Assembly (NCBI GenBank): GCA_947478405.1 | Contig: CANJVX010000003.1 | Span: 84,202 to 148,201 of the forward strand | DNA: 64,000 bases | Direction of reading: 5' to 3' | Source: Beijerinckiaceae bacterium | GTDB taxonomy: Bacteria > Pseudomonadota > Alphaproteobacteria > Rhizobiales > Beijerinckiaceae | In this document: positions 8,219-18,740 of the stretch, piece by piece | Layout: each line of letters opens with the position of its first letter | Numbering within the stretch: the first letter of the stretch is position 1 | Notes under the pieces: model-generated | Seen by the model: only the letters and a program-made list of their open reading frames with translations | Databases searched by the model: none | Told to the model about the DNA's origin: nothing | Translations under genes and position numbers: made by a program

Positions 8219-11200
8219 GTGCTGGCGTTGGTGAAGCTTGCTTTGAGGCGGCCTTATACAATGGCCGTGACCGCTGTCCTGATCATGCTGACGGGTTTTA
8301 TTTCGGTCTCGCGCATGATCGTCGATATTTTCCCCGCCATTGATATTCCTGTCGTCTATGTCGCTTGGTCCTATAATGGACTGTCGGCAGAAGATATGGA
8401 ACGGCGTGTTGTGCTCGTCTCCGAGCGCGCCTATTCGACCACCGTGAATGGTGTGGATCATATCGAATCCCTGTCTATTCCCGGCCAGGGCATTTTGAAG
8501 ATCTATTTCCAGCCAGGCACAGATATTGGCGGCGCCATTGCGCAGATTTCCGCGCAAAGCAATGCTGTGCTGCGCATCGCGCCTCCCGGCATGCAACCGC
8601 CCAATATCATCCAGTTCAATGCATCCAATGTTCCGGTCGTGCAGGTGACGCTCAATTCCACCAGTGTGCCCGAGCAGCAGATTTCCGATTATGCCAATAA
8701 CTTCCTGCGCGTAAAACTCTTCACCATTCCAGGCCTGTCCATTCCGTCAGCCTTTGGCGGCAAGAATCGCCAGATCATTGTCGAAGTCGATCCGTTGAAG
8801 GCGGCTTCCAAAGGCCTGTCGCAGATGGATGTCGTCAATGCTTTGGGCACGAGCAATGTGATTGTGCCCGCAGGTGTCGCCCGCCTGGGCGCCAAGGAAT
8901 ATGCGATCCAGCTCAATTCAAGCCCGCGCTTTGTTGAGCAATTCAACAATATCCCGGTGGGCGTGCGCGAAGGCGTGATGGTGACTCTGGCTGATATTGC
9001 TATTGTCAAAGACAGTTTTTCGCAGCAGTCCAATATTGTGCGTATTGACGGGCAGCGTGCGGCCTTCATTCCGATTTTGAAACACACCCATGCCTCGACG
9101 CTGAAAGTTGTCGATGCGGTGCGTGGCATTCTGCCCGAGATTCAGGAGACGGCCCCCTCGGGTCTTGAATTGCGCATGGACTTTGACCAGTCGATCTTTG
9201 TGCGCGCCGCGGTACACAATGTGGTCGAAGAGGCGATCATCTCCTCAATTCTTGTCTCGCTGATGATTCTTGTATTCCTGGGCAGCTGGCGCAATACATT
9301 GGTTGTGGCAGCCTCCATTCCACTTTCGATCTTTGCTGGCATGGCGGGGCTCTATTTCACCGGCCAGACGATCAATCTGATGACTTTGGGCGGGATGGCT
9401 CTGGCTATCGGCATGCTGGTCGATAATGCGACTGTGGTGATGGAAAATATTCACCGCAACCAAGCGCTCGGCAAACCGCTGACCATTGCCATTGTGGAAG
9501 GGTCGGGCGAAGTCGTGCAGCCGCTTACGGTGGCAACACTTTGCATCTGTATCGTCTTCATTCCGGTGCTCTTGCTTGAAGGGGCGGCGCGCTTCCTCTT
9601 TATCCCGCTCGCCATCACCGTTGTTTTGTCGATGCTGGCCTCTTTTGTTTTGTCCTTTACAGTTGTGCCCGCGCTCGCGCGGCAATTGCTGTCGGGCGAA
9701 GATCACGGTCATTCGGGTCCGAAATCCTTCGGCGCACGCATGGCTGAGGCTTTTGATCGTCGCTTCGATGCATTCAAGGCAGGCTTTGTGAAAGTACTGA
9801 CGGGTGCCTTGGGCATGCGCAAGCAGGTGCTGTTTGGCTTTGGCGGCTTGCTCGCCATCACCTTCATGCTCGCGCCCAATGTGGGAACAGATTTCTACCC
9901 CACAGCAGATGTGGGTATTCTGAAGCTCCATGTGCGTGCGCCCGCAGGTAATCGTCTGGAATCAACCGAAGACCTTGTCTCCGACGTGGAGATTGCCCTG
10001 CGCAAGATTATCCCGGCTAAGGAAATGCGTACGATCAATGCGATGATCGGCGTGCCTGGTGGTCTCAATCTGGCGTTTGTGCCTTCTGACAATACGAGCG
10101 GTGCAGATGCTGAATTGCTGATCTCGCTGAAAAGCCCGCACCGCCCGACTGATGAATATAAACAGCTCATCCGTCGCCAGCTCACAGCTGAATTTCCCGG
10201 TGTGATTTTCTATTTCCAGACGGCTGACATTGTCAGTCAGGTGTTGAACTTCGGCCTGTCGGCGCCCATCGACATCCAGATTCAGGATCAGAATTTCGAA
10301 CGCTCCTATGCGGTCGGTCAGCAGCTGTTACAAAAGCTGAAAGTGATTCCAGGTGTTGTTGATCCCCATATCACGCAGGTGCTGAACTTCCCCTCGCTGC
10401 AGATTGAAGTTGATCGCCAGCGTGCGGTGCGTCTTGGTGTCTCGCAGCGCGATGTCGCCAATAATATGTTGGCATCCTTGTCGGGATCATCCTCGATCAG
10501 CCCGACCTATTTTCTGAATCCTCAGAATGGCGTGAATTATTCGGTGGTCGTCAATACGCCGATTGATCGTCTGGAAACAGTGCAGGACATTTTGTCCTTC
10601 CCGGCTCAGTCAGCGCCGACGTCGCTGACACCGCCACCGGCTGTTGTAACGCCCACGACCTTGCCATCAGCGCCTGTGACGCGACTGGGTGACTTTGCGT
10701 CCGTGACGCCCGGCACTGCAATGAATGCGATCAATCATTACACGATCCAGCGCGTGATTGACGTGGCGGCCAATGTCGAGGGACGTGATCTGGGTTCCAC
10801 GGCGGCCGAAATCAAACAGGTGATTGCTGACGTGCAAAAAGATTTGCCTTCGCAAACCAAGATTGTTTTGCGCGGACAAAATGAGGTGATGGAAAAGAGC
10901 TTCAAAATGCTCGCTTTTGGCCTCTTGCTGGCGATCTTCCTCGTCTATGCGGTCTTGGTTGTGCTGTTTCAGTCCTGGCTTGACCCATTCATCATTATGA
11001 TGGCAGTGCCCGGCGCCTTGATCGGCATTATCTGGATGCTGGCTGCCACCGGCACGACGATCAATGTCGTCTCACTGATGGGCGCCATTATGTCGGTGGG
11101 CATTTGCGTCTCGAACTCGATCCTTGTCGTTTCCTTCGCCAATGATCTACGCGGGCGCCAGCCTTCGCTTACGCCGTTTGAGGCAGTGGTGGAATCGGCG

Positions 11201-11464
11201 TCCACGCGTTTGCGCCCCATTATGATGACGGCGTTGGCGATGATTATCGGCATGATCCCGATGGCTCTGGGTCTTGGTGAAGCTGGCGAGCAGAATGCGC
11301 CGTTGGGCCGCGCCGTGATTGGTGGTCTGGCGGTGGCGACTTTCGCTACATTGTTCCTTGTGCCGATTTTCTACACGTTGTTGCGCAAAGAGATGCCTGA
11401 ATTGCTAAAGCTTGATCAGAAATTCAATGAAGAAATGCTCGCTGAAGGGGTAGTTGATGGTTGA
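8219..11464 (+). CDS. RND-superfamily efflux permease (HAE1/AcrB-like)
   Basis: A 1081-residue inner-membrane pump starting at a GTG with GCAGGAGG upstream. One N-terminal helix is followed by a large periplasmic part, a helix bundle around residues 340-500, a second periplasmic part and a final bundle (about 895-1060). The proton-relay segment of helix 4 reads GMLVDNATVVMEN, so the second Asp of the usual 'VDDA' pair is Asn. An unusual Pro/Thr-rich stretch (APTSLTPPPAVVTPTTLPSAP) lies near residue 800. Its stop overlaps the start of the adaptor gene, indicating translational coupling. No outer-membrane channel gene is nearby. The substrate is not predictable. Confidence 0.93.
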   Translation: MLALVKLALRRPYTMAVTAVLIMLTGFISVSRMIVDIFPAIDIPVVYVAWSYNGLSAEDMERRVVLVSERAYSTTVNGVDHIESLSIPGQGILKIYFQPGTDIGGAIAQISAQSNAVLRIAPPGMQPPNIIQFNASNVPVVQVTLNSTSVPEQQISDYANNFLRVKLFTIPGLSIPSAFGGKNRQIIVEVDPLKAASKGLSQMDVVNALGTSNVIVPAGVARLGAKEYAIQLNSSPRFVEQFNNIPVGVREGVMVTLADIAIVKDSFSQQSNIVRIDGQRAAFIPILKHTHASTLKVVDAVRGILPEIQETAPSGLELRMDFDQSIFVRAAVHNVVEEAIISSILVSLMILVFLGSWRNTLVVAASIPLSIFAGMAGLYFTGQTINLMTLGGMALAIGMLVDNATVVMENIHRNQALGKPLTIAIVEGSGEVVQPLTVATLCICIVFIPVLLLEGAARFLFIPLAITVVLSMLASFVLSFTVVPALARQLLSGEDHGHSGPKSFGARMAEAFDRRFDAFKAGFVKVLTGALGMRKQVLFGFGGLLAITFMLAPNVGTDFYPTADVGILKLHVRAPAGNRLESTEDLVSDVEIALRKIIPAKEMRTINAMIGVPGGLNLAFVPSDNTSGADAELLISLKSPHRPTDEYKQLIRRQLTAEFPGVIFYFQTADIVSQVLNFGLSAPIDIQIQDQNFERSYAVGQQLLQKLKVIPGVVDPHITQVLNFPSLQIEVDRQRAVRLGVSQRDVANNMLASLSGSSSISPTYFLNPQNGVNYSVVVNTPIDRLETVQDILSFPAQSAPTSLTPPPAVVTPTTLPSAPVTRLGDFASVTPGTAMNAINHYTIQRVIDVAANVEGRDLGSTAAEIKQVIADVQKDLPSQTKIVLRGQNEVMEKSFKMLAFGLLLAIFLVYAVLVVLFQSWLDPFIIMMAVPGALIGIIWMLAATGTTINVVSLMGAIMSVGICVSNSILVVSFANDLRGRQPSLTPFEAVVESASTRLRPIMMTALAMIIGMIPMALGLGEAGEQNAPLGRAVIGGLAVATFATLFLVPIFYTLLRKEMPELLKLDQKFNEEMLAEGVVDG

Positions 11465-12578
11465 GGTCCCGCAGAATAAGTCTCAAATCGCGCGGATCGC
11501 CGGCGGTATTTTTCTTCTCGCAGCAGCTGTCTTTGTCTGGCGCCATTATGCGGGCGAAAATGATCGTGTTGAATCCATGCGCAGTGCGCAGGCCAAGGTG
11601 GCCGAGCTGGGTCCGCGCGTTGAAATGGTCGAAGCCAGCGCCGGCCCCAAGTCGCGCACGATTAAATTGCTCGGCGACGTGCGTTCGGCTGCGACGGTCA
11701 CGCTCTATGCCAAAATCTCTGCCTATCTGAAGACGATCTATGTCGATAAGGGCGACAAGGTGACTGCAGGTCAGGTGTTGGCCGAACTGGATAGTCCCGA
11801 ACTTGAGCAGCAATATGCAGCTGCCTCCAATGACCTCATTCAGAAGAAGCGTAATCTTGAACGACTGCGCGGCTTGTTTGATCGCGGTTCGACGACACAG
11901 GTTGCTATGCTGCAGGCCGAGACGGATTTCATGGTCGCAGAGAACAATGTTGCGGGCCTTGCCGCAACCCGCGCCTATCAGACCATTCGCTCACCGCTGG
12001 AGGGCCGCGTCACAGCACGCTTTGTTGATCCGGGCGCTCTGGTCACCAATGCGCAGACTAATGCGGTGAGTGCACAACCGTTGGTGACAATTTCTGACAA
12101 TACGCGTGTGCGCATTTATGCCTTTTTGCAACAGCCAGATGTGCCTTTCATCAAGCTTGGCCACAAGGCTGAAGTGGTGGATGCCAGCCGTCCTGAGCGG
12201 CGCAAGTCCGGCGAGATCACCCGCATGACGGGCGAGCTTGATCCCAAGTCACGCACTATGCTGATTGAAGTGCATCTCGATAATGCCGATGAGTTTTTTG
12301 TCCCCGGTTCCTTTGTCAATCTGACACTGGATGTCCCTTTGCCCCCCTCAATCCAGATTCCGGCACCTGCACTATTGCTGCGCAATGGGCGCGCGGTTGT
12401 GCCGGTGTTTGATAAGGAAAAATCAACGGTGCAGCTCCGCTCCGTGGTTGTCGGCGGCACCGATGGCGCGCGCGTCACCGTGACCGAGGGGCTAAAAGTG
12501 GGCGAGCCGATCTTGCTCAATCTGCCCGATGAAGTCACGGATGGCGGTAAGGTGCAGGCGGTGGCCCCGCGCCGCTGA
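11457..12578 (+). CDS. RND periplasmic adaptor (membrane fusion protein)
   Basis: The ATG at 11457 follows GAAGGGG and lies inside the last codons of the permease gene. The 373-residue product has one N-terminal membrane anchor (residues 12-28), then a lipoyl-like half motif (ISAYLKTIYVDKGDKVTAGQVLAELDSPEL). A coiled-coil hairpin (about 110-165) and the second lipoyl half (IRSPLEGRVTARFVDPGALV) follow. Beta-barrel and membrane-proximal domains end the protein. This is the HlyD/AcrA architecture, linking an RND permease to an outer-membrane channel. The permease-first gene order is less common than adaptor-first. Confidence 0.93.
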   Translation: MVEVPQNKSQIARIAGGIFLLAAAVFVWRHYAGENDRVESMRSAQAKVAELGPRVEMVEASAGPKSRTIKLLGDVRSAATVTLYAKISAYLKTIYVDKGDKVTAGQVLAELDSPELEQQYAAASNDLIQKKRNLERLRGLFDRGSTTQVAMLQAETDFMVAENNVAGLAATRAYQTIRSPLEGRVTARFVDPGALVTNAQTNAVSAQPLVTISDNTRVRIYAFLQQPDVPFIKLGHKAEVVDASRPERRKSGEITRMTGELDPKSRTMLIEVHLDNADEFFVPGSFVNLTLDVPLPPSIQIPAPALLLRNGRAVVPVFDKEKSTVQLRSVVVGGTDGARVTVTEGLKVGEPILLNLPDEVTDGGKVQAVAPRR

Positions 12579-12663
12579 AGCTTGCCACTTGATCCGCGCC
12601 ATTTTATTGCCACCTTGGTCCGTTCACTCTGTACGCTTCGAATCGAAAAAGGGGGTTTGTCCC

Positions 12664-13248
12664 ATGTTGCAACTTGCCAAAGTCCTCATGGCTGCCAGTG
12701 CTGCGTCGCTGACGCTGGCGGGTTGTGCCTCCACAGGCCCCGCGTCGCCTAGCGTTAATGTCATGCCTGCTAAGGGCAAATCTTACGAAGCTTTCCAGCG
12801 CGATGATAATTATTGTCAGGCTGCGGCCCAGCGTCAGGTTGGCTACAACTCGCCTGGTGAAGCGGCCAACACATCGGCCGTGCAGAGTGCGGCGGTTGGT
12901 ACGGCGCTAGGTGCCTTGGCGGGCGCGGCCATTGGCTCTGCATCGGCGAATATGGGCAAGGGCGCGGCTATTGGCGCGGGAACAGGCCTGCTTGCGGGTG
13001 CATTGGTAGGTTCTGGTAATTCTAGTCAGGCGGGAGGTGCCGTGCAGGGCCGCTTTGACATGGTTTATGCGCAATGCATGAAGGCGCGCGGCAATATTGT
13101 CGAAGATGCGCCCCAGCCAGTGCGCGATGTGATTGTCTATGAGCGCCCGACACCAGTCTATATGGCGCCGCGTCCATATTATTATGAGCCGCGTCCCTAT
13201 TATTACCAGTCGCGGCCTTACTATCGGCAGCGTCCCTATTATTATTGA
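12664..13248 (+). CDS. Glycine-zipper lipoprotein with a Tyr-rich tail
   Basis: The ATG at 12664 gives a 194-residue protein with a lipobox (LTLAGCAS, lipid Cys about 21). A globular part containing DDNYCQAAAQRQVG follows, then two long Gly/Ala zipper helices (about 80-125, GTALGALAGAAIGSA and GAAIGAGTGLLAGALVG). After a YAQCMKARG segment comes a low-complexity tail with four imperfect repeats of the type RPYYY. Glycine-zipper lipoproteins insert in or span the outer membrane, so the protein is probably a cell-envelope factor. A good terminator follows. The role of the Tyr repeats is unknown. Confidence 0.88.
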   Translation: MLQLAKVLMAASAASLTLAGCASTGPASPSVNVMPAKGKSYEAFQRDDNYCQAAAQRQVGYNSPGEAANTSAVQSAAVGTALGALAGAAIGSASANMGKGAAIGAGTGLLAGALVGSGNSSQAGGAVQGRFDMVYAQCMKARGNIVEDAPQPVRDVIVYERPTPVYMAPRPYYYEPRPYYYQSRPYYRQRPYYY

Positions 13249-13271
13249 GGTGCGGCGTTCCAAAAGAATGC

Positions 13272-13298
13272 AAAGGCGGGCCATGTGCCCGCCTTTTT
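13272..13298 (+). terminator. Rho-independent terminator
   Basis: A perfect 10-bp stem (13272-13281 with 13287-13296, loop CATGT) passes into a T5 tract just after the lipoprotein gene. The A-run on the left arm may let it act for the converging hydrolase as well. Confidence 0.85.
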
Positions 13299-13403
13299 GT
13301 GTGTGTGTACGGAAGAAGCCCATCTCTTTGCTGAAGCTATGTGGCGTCTTGCGCGCTGCTTCCTGATTGCCGGGTAGTTCTTCGGCCAATCATAATGGCG
13401 GGC

Positions 13404-13955
13404 TCACAACCTCGACAGAAAGTGCGCGAGGCTCATCAAGCCTTCGGGCCAAGGGCCGTGGCCTGATCCTGAATTTAAATGGCCAGCTTCACCTGCATCC
13501 AGCATGGCCGAGCCCCAGGCAAAGGCGAGATCTTCGACAGCCGCGTAAGAGGCGTGTGGATCATTGCGGCTACCCACCAAAAGTGAGGGAAAGGGCAGTG
13601 GATCGCGCGGATGCGTTTCAAACGCACCGAAATCCATTGCATGCGCGCGTAGCCATTCCTCGGACGGGGGCGCGACCAGAAACGCGCCTTTCACTTTCTC
13701 CGGATCAAAATCTCGAACCGCATGCGCTGTGGCCGCCACGCCGAGTGAATGGGCAATCAGAATGACAGGTTTTTGCGCTGCATTCACGGCGTCACGAATA
13801 GCGCTCACCCAAGCTGCATGATCAGGCGCATCCCAGTCGCTTTGTTCCACGCGCTTGGCGGTTGAAAGTTTTTGCTCCCAGCGCGATTGCCAATGGTCGG
13901 GGCCGGAATTGTTCAGGCCCGGGACAATAAGGATCTCGGCATCAGACGTTCGCAT
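13404..13955 (-). CDS. RBBP9/YdeN-family serine hydrolase
   Basis: A 183-residue compact alpha/beta hydrolase. Family landmarks are IVPGLNNSGPDHWQSRWE at the N-terminus, the nucleophile motif AHSLG (Ser about 69), VGSRNDP with the acid, and the C-terminal GHLNSGSGHGPWPEG with the catalytic His. These are characteristic of the RBBP9/YdeN family, whose bacterial roles are mostly unassigned. It starts 5 bp after the ccdA stop on the same strand, so the two are probably one transcript, although no functional link is known. Confidence 0.93.
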   Translation of the reverse strand: MRTSDAEILIVPGLNNSGPDHWQSRWEQKLSTAKRVEQSDWDAPDHAAWVSAIRDAVNAAQKPVILIAHSLGVAATAHAVRDFDPEKVKGAFLVAPPSEEWLRAHAMDFGAFETHPRDPLPFPSLLVGSRNDPHASYAAVEDLAFAWGSAMLDAGEAGHLNSGSGHGPWPEGLMSLAHFLSRL

Positions 13956-13960
13956 AAAAT

Positions 13961-14692
13961 CTATCCAAGTTTGGCAAGTGCTGGAAACATTTCAATGAGC
14001 CAGAAACTCATACTCTGCATGGCGCCGGTGAGAAAACCGATGCCAGTGAGAACCAGCAAACCACCAACGACTTTTTCCAACACGCCGAAATGGCGCTTGA
14101 AGCGGGCTATGAAAGCCATGAAGGGCTCGATGGCCAAAGCTGCGATCAGAAAGGGCACGCCGAGGCCCGCTGAATAAGCGCCCAGTAAAACCATGCCGCG
14201 CGACACCGTGTCTTCTGAGCCGGCAACAGCGAGAATGGCTGCGAGAATGGGGCCGATGCAGGGCGTCCAGCCAAAAGCAAAGGCCAACCCCATGAGATAG
14301 GCGCCGAAAATACCGACCGGCTTTTCAACCTGCATGCGCTTTTCGCGATACAGAAAGCCAAGCCGGAATGCGCCCATGAAATGCAGGCCCATGATGATAA
14401 TGCCTGCACCCGCCACCCATGTGAGCACATCGAGATAAGCGCGGATGATCTGGCCAAACAGCGAAGCTGTGGCACCCAGCGCCACAAAGACGGTGGAGAA
14501 GCCCGCGACAAAGAGAATGGCCGAGAGCGCCACATCGCGCCGCGCACCTGTGACACCTTCTTCGGACAGCTCTTCAATGGTGGTGCCCGCAATATAGGTG
14601 AGATAGGGCGGCACAAGCGGCAGCACGCAGGGGCTCAAGAAGGAGAGCACCCCGGCAAAGGCAGCGGCAGGAAGCGTGACGTCTGTGGCCAT
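13961..14692 (-). CDS. ccdA: CcdA-type thiol-disulfide electron carrier for cytochrome c biogenesis
   Basis: A 243-residue membrane protein with six predicted helices. The two redox cysteines are in SPCVLP (Cys22, helix 1) and WTPCIGP (Cys145, helix 4), as in CcdA/DsbD membrane domains. CcdA carries reducing equivalents from cytoplasmic thioredoxin to periplasmic thiol proteins used in haem attachment to c-type cytochromes. The length matches stand-alone CcdA rather than DsbD. The next gene on the strand is a small hydrolase 5 bp away. No other ccm genes are present in the window. Confidence 0.94.
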   Translation of the reverse strand: MATDVTLPAAAFAGVLSFLSPCVLPLVPPYLTYIAGTTIEELSEEGVTGARRDVALSAILFVAGFSTVFVALGATASLFGQIIRAYLDVLTWVAGAGIIIMGLHFMGAFRLGFLYREKRMQVEKPVGIFGAYLMGLAFAFGWTPCIGPILAAILAVAGSEDTVSRGMVLLGAYSAGLGVPFLIAALAIEPFMAFIARFKRHFGVLEKVVGGLLVLTGIGFLTGAMQSMSFWLIEMFPALAKLG

Positions 14693-14745
14693 AAGGGGTG
14701 TTTAGACGGTTTGGGGGAGTGGTGCAAAGCCCTCAACCGCGCCCA

Positions 14746-14797
14746 ATCATTGCGAATGCGGCCTTCTGGATTGCTTCGCTGTGCTCGCAATGACGGG
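14746..14797. repeat. Dispersed palindromic repeat, short copy
   Basis: A shortened copy of the CATTGCGA...TGGATTGCTTCGC...CTCGCAATGACGGGG repeat between the divergent ccdA and livH genes. Confidence 0.75.
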
Positions 14798-14873
14798 GAG
14801 GGCTTAACTGGACCCATAGCCGCGCCCTTGGTAGCCTCGCGACCAAGCCCGAATCCGGCCCTTTGGGAGAGGC

Positions 14874-15790
<917 letters not shown>

Positions 15791-15791
<1 letters not shown>

Positions 15792-17128
15792 TGAGCCCCG
15801 CCATGCCCATCACGCGCGCTTTGCGCGAGGCTGCTTTTGCCGGATTGGTGGCTGCAGGTCTGGCCTTTCCCATTCTGACACTGGGCACGGAGCTGGATCA
15901 ATCGAACCGTCTTGTGCTCGAGCAACGCTGGTCCTGGATGGCGATTGCGGCTGCACTTGTATGTGTCGGGCGCTTTCTCGTTTTGATCTTGGCATCTGCG
16001 CCTGTCACTTCGGTTGCGCGCGCGCCGCTCGTGTCGCCAGCTCTGACACGCTTGCTGCCGTCTGTCAGCGTGATGGCGCTGTTTCTGTTTCCACTCGTCA
16101 TGCTGTTTTGGCTGGGGCCGCAAGGCTCGCTGAAATGGATCAATAATTACGGCGTGCAAATTCTCATTTACGTCATGCTGGGCTGGGGCTTGAACATTGT
16201 GGTCGGGCTCGCGGGCCTTCTCGATTTGGGCTATGTCGCTTTCTATGCCGTGGGTGCTTACACTTACGCGCTGCTCTCCACACAATTTGGTCTGTCTTTC
16301 TGGCTCTGCCTGCCGCTCGCCGGATTGATGGCGGCGAGCTGGGGCGCCATGCTGGGCTTTCCGGTTTTGCGGTTGCGGGGCGATTATCTCGCCATTGTCA
16401 CTTTGGCCTTTGGTGAAATCGTCAGCGCCGTCCTGACCAATTGGACAGATTTTTCCAATGGCAAGGCGGGCATCATGTCGATCCCGCGCGTGACCTTTTT
16501 TGGTCTGCCCTTCACCGCGAGCGAGAACGGATTTGCCGCCACCTTCGGTCTTGAGTTTCAAGCCATCCACCGCACGATTTTTCTCTTCTATCTGATCTTG
16601 GTGCTGGCGCTCATCACCCATGTGGTGACGCTGCGCTTGCGCCGCCTACCTGTGGGGCGCGCGTGGGAAGCTTTGCGCGAAGATGAAATTGCCTGCCGGT
16701 CGCTTGGCATCAATACGGTCAATACCAAACTCACGGCCTTTGCACTGGGCGCGATGTTTGCGGGCTTTGCCGGCTCTTTCTTTGCCGTGCGTCAGGGCTT
16801 TGTGAATCCCGACAGTTTCACCTTCATGGAATCAGCGACCATTCTGGCCATTGTCGTGCTGGGCGGCATGGGCTCGCAATTGGGCGTCGCGCTGGCCGCT
16901 GTTGTCATGGTGGGTGGCACAGAAGTGTTGCGCGAGCTGACGTTTCTGAAAGAAATCTTCGGCTCGTCTTTTGATCCCTCGCTCTATCGCATGTTGCTGT
17001 TTGGCCTTGCCATGGTGGTGATGATGATCTGGCGTCCGCGCGGTCTCATCTCGTCGCGCGAGCCCTCCGTCTTTTTGGCGCAGAAGAAAAATGTGTCGGG
17101 CACGCTGGTGCAGGAGGGACACGGCTGA
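15791..17128 (+). CDS. livM: Branched-chain amino acid ABC transporter permease LivM
   Basis: A 445-residue permease whose start overlaps the livH stop (TGATG). The first about 105 residues form extra hydrophobic helices before the core ([37 protein letters not shown]), as in long LivM proteins. The coupling loop reads [26 protein letters not shown] and is typical. A cytosolic tail of about 30 residues rich in Arg/Ser/Lys ends the protein. It pairs with LivH. Confidence 0.95.
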
Positions 17129-18021
17129 TGACCCGCCGCTGGCTCGACGCGCCTCTGCTCACCATCGAACATCTCACCATGCGTTTTGGTGGGCTCACAG
17201 CTGTGAATGATGTGTCTTTCACGGTTGGGCGCGGCGACATTACCGCCTTGATCGGCCCCAATGGGGCGGGCAAAACCACGCTTTTCAATTGCATCACGGG
17301 TTTCTACAAGCCCGTGCAGGGGCGGCTGGCGCTCGCGCGTGAAGGTGTCGCGCCTGCGCAAGATGTGGAGGCGTTGACGGACAGCGGGTCGCGCCACAAA
17401 GATGGTCTTTATCTTCTGGAGCGCATGCCGGATTTTGAAATCACGCGTGATGCGCATGTGGCGCGCACGTTCCAGAATATCCGCCTCTTCTCCGGCATGA
17501 CTGTGCTCGAAAATCTGGTTGTGGCGCAGCATAATGTTTTGATGCGGGCGTCCGGCCTGTCGCTGTTAGGCCTGATCGGTTGGCCGCGTTTTCATGCGGC
17601 TGAGCAGCGCGCGATCGACAAGGCGCGTTTCTGGCTTGATAAAATCGGTCTCACCGATCGCGCCGATGATCCGGCTGGCGCGCTGCCCTATGGCGCGCAG
17701 CGCCGTCTCGAGATTGCGCGAGCCATGTGCACCGATCCTGTGCTGCTGTGTCTTGATGAGCCTGCCGCTGGTCTCAATCCGCGCGAAAGTGCGGAGTTGA
17801 ATGATTTGCTTTTGTCGATCCGCGCCGAGCAGGGGACATCGATCTTGCTGATCGAACATGACATGAGCGTGGTGATGAAAATCTCCGATCATGTGGTGGT
17901 GCTTGATTATGGCCGACTGATCGCTGATGGCACGCCGGATGAGATCCGTCATGATCCGCGCGTGATTGCTGCCTATCTGGGTGTTGAAGATGCGGACGAA
18001 GCCGCCGGGGTTCTCGCATGA
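17128..18021 (+). CDS. livG: Branched-chain amino acid ABC transporter ATPase LivG
   Basis: A 297-residue ABC ATPase: Walker A GPNGAGKT (43-50), Q-loop region RTFQNIRLF (113-121), signature LPYGAQRRLEIARAM, Walker B VLLCLDEP (205-212) and the H-loop IEHDM. The protein is about 40 residues longer than usual LivG. The extra length lies between the Walker A strand and the Q-loop (about residues 70-105: EGVAPAQDVEALTDSGSRHK...). Its start overlaps the livM stop, and it works with LivF to power the importer. Confidence 0.95.
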   Translation: MTRRWLDAPLLTIEHLTMRFGGLTAVNDVSFTVGRGDITALIGPNGAGKTTLFNCITGFYKPVQGRLALAREGVAPAQDVEALTDSGSRHKDGLYLLERMPDFEITRDAHVARTFQNIRLFSGMTVLENLVVAQHNVLMRASGLSLLGLIGWPRFHAAEQRAIDKARFWLDKIGLTDRADDPAGALPYGAQRRLEIARAMCTDPVLLCLDEPAAGLNPRESAELNDLLLSIRAEQGTSILLIEHDMSVVMKISDHVVVLDYGRLIADGTPDEIRHDPRVIAAYLGVEDADEAAGVLA

Positions 18022-18740
18022 GTGCGCCTTTGCTCTCCATCCAGAAACTCGAGGCCGCTTACGGTCAGATCATGGCGCTGAAGGGCATTGATCTTGATGT
18101 GATGCCGGGCGAGATCGTCACCATCATTGGTGCCAATGGTGCGGGCAAATCCACCACAATGATGAGCGTCTTCGGGCGTCCGCGTGCCAGTTCAGGCAAA
18201 ATCATTTTTGATGGGCAGGATATTACCGATAAGCCCGCGCATGAGATTGCGCGCATGGGGCTTGCGCAATCGCCCGAAGGGCGGCGCATTTTTCCGCGCA
18301 TGTCTGTGTTGGAAAATTTGCAAATGGGTGCGGCCGTGAATGGCATGGCCCATTTTCAGGCCGATCTCGAGCGGATGTTTGCGATTTTTCCGCGCCTCAA
18401 AGAGCGCATCGACCAGCGTGGTGGCACATTGTCGGGTGGTGAGCAGCAAATGCTCGCCATTGCGCGCGCTTTGATGAGCCGCCCGCGTCTGTTGATGCTG
18501 GATGAGCCTTCTTTGGGTCTGGCGCCACTTGTCGTGAAACAGATTTTTGAGGTGATCGCCGAACTCAACCGCAAAGACGGGCTCACCGTTTTTCTGGTCG
18601 AGCAAAATGCCTTTCATGCTTTGAGGCTGGCGCACCGCGGTTATGTCATGGTCAATGGCCAGATTACTTTGTCAGGCACGGGGCGTGATTTGCTCGACAA
18701 CCCCCAAGTGCGCGCGGCCTATCTTGAGGGGGCGCATTGA
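18018..18740 (+). CDS. livF: Branched-chain amino acid ABC transporter ATPase LivF
   Basis: A 240-residue ABC ATPase: Walker A GANGAGKST (38-46), the LivF-typical QSPEGRRIFPRMSVLENLQMGA, signature LSGGEQQMLAIARALM (138-153), Walker B LLMLDEP, and an H-loop replaced by the LivF-type VEQNA. It overlaps livG by four bases (ATGA) and the next small gene by one base. Confidence 0.96.
   Translation: MSAPLLSIQKLEAAYGQIMALKGIDLDVMPGEIVTIIGANGAGKSTTMMSVFGRPRASSGKIIFDGQDITDKPAHEIARMGLAQSPEGRRIFPRMSVLENLQMGAAVNGMAHFQADLERMFAIFPRLKERIDQRGGTLSGGEQQMLAIARALMSRPRLLMLDEPSLGLAPLVVKQIFEVIAELNRKDGLTVFLVEQNAFHALRLAHRGYVMVNGQITLSGTGRDLLDNPQVRAAYLEGAH

Noticed and set aside
9245..9931. Long minus-strand frame inside the RND permease gene
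   Set aside because: It is His/Gln/Arg-rich, has no family resemblance, and is opposite to a strongly recognisable permease.
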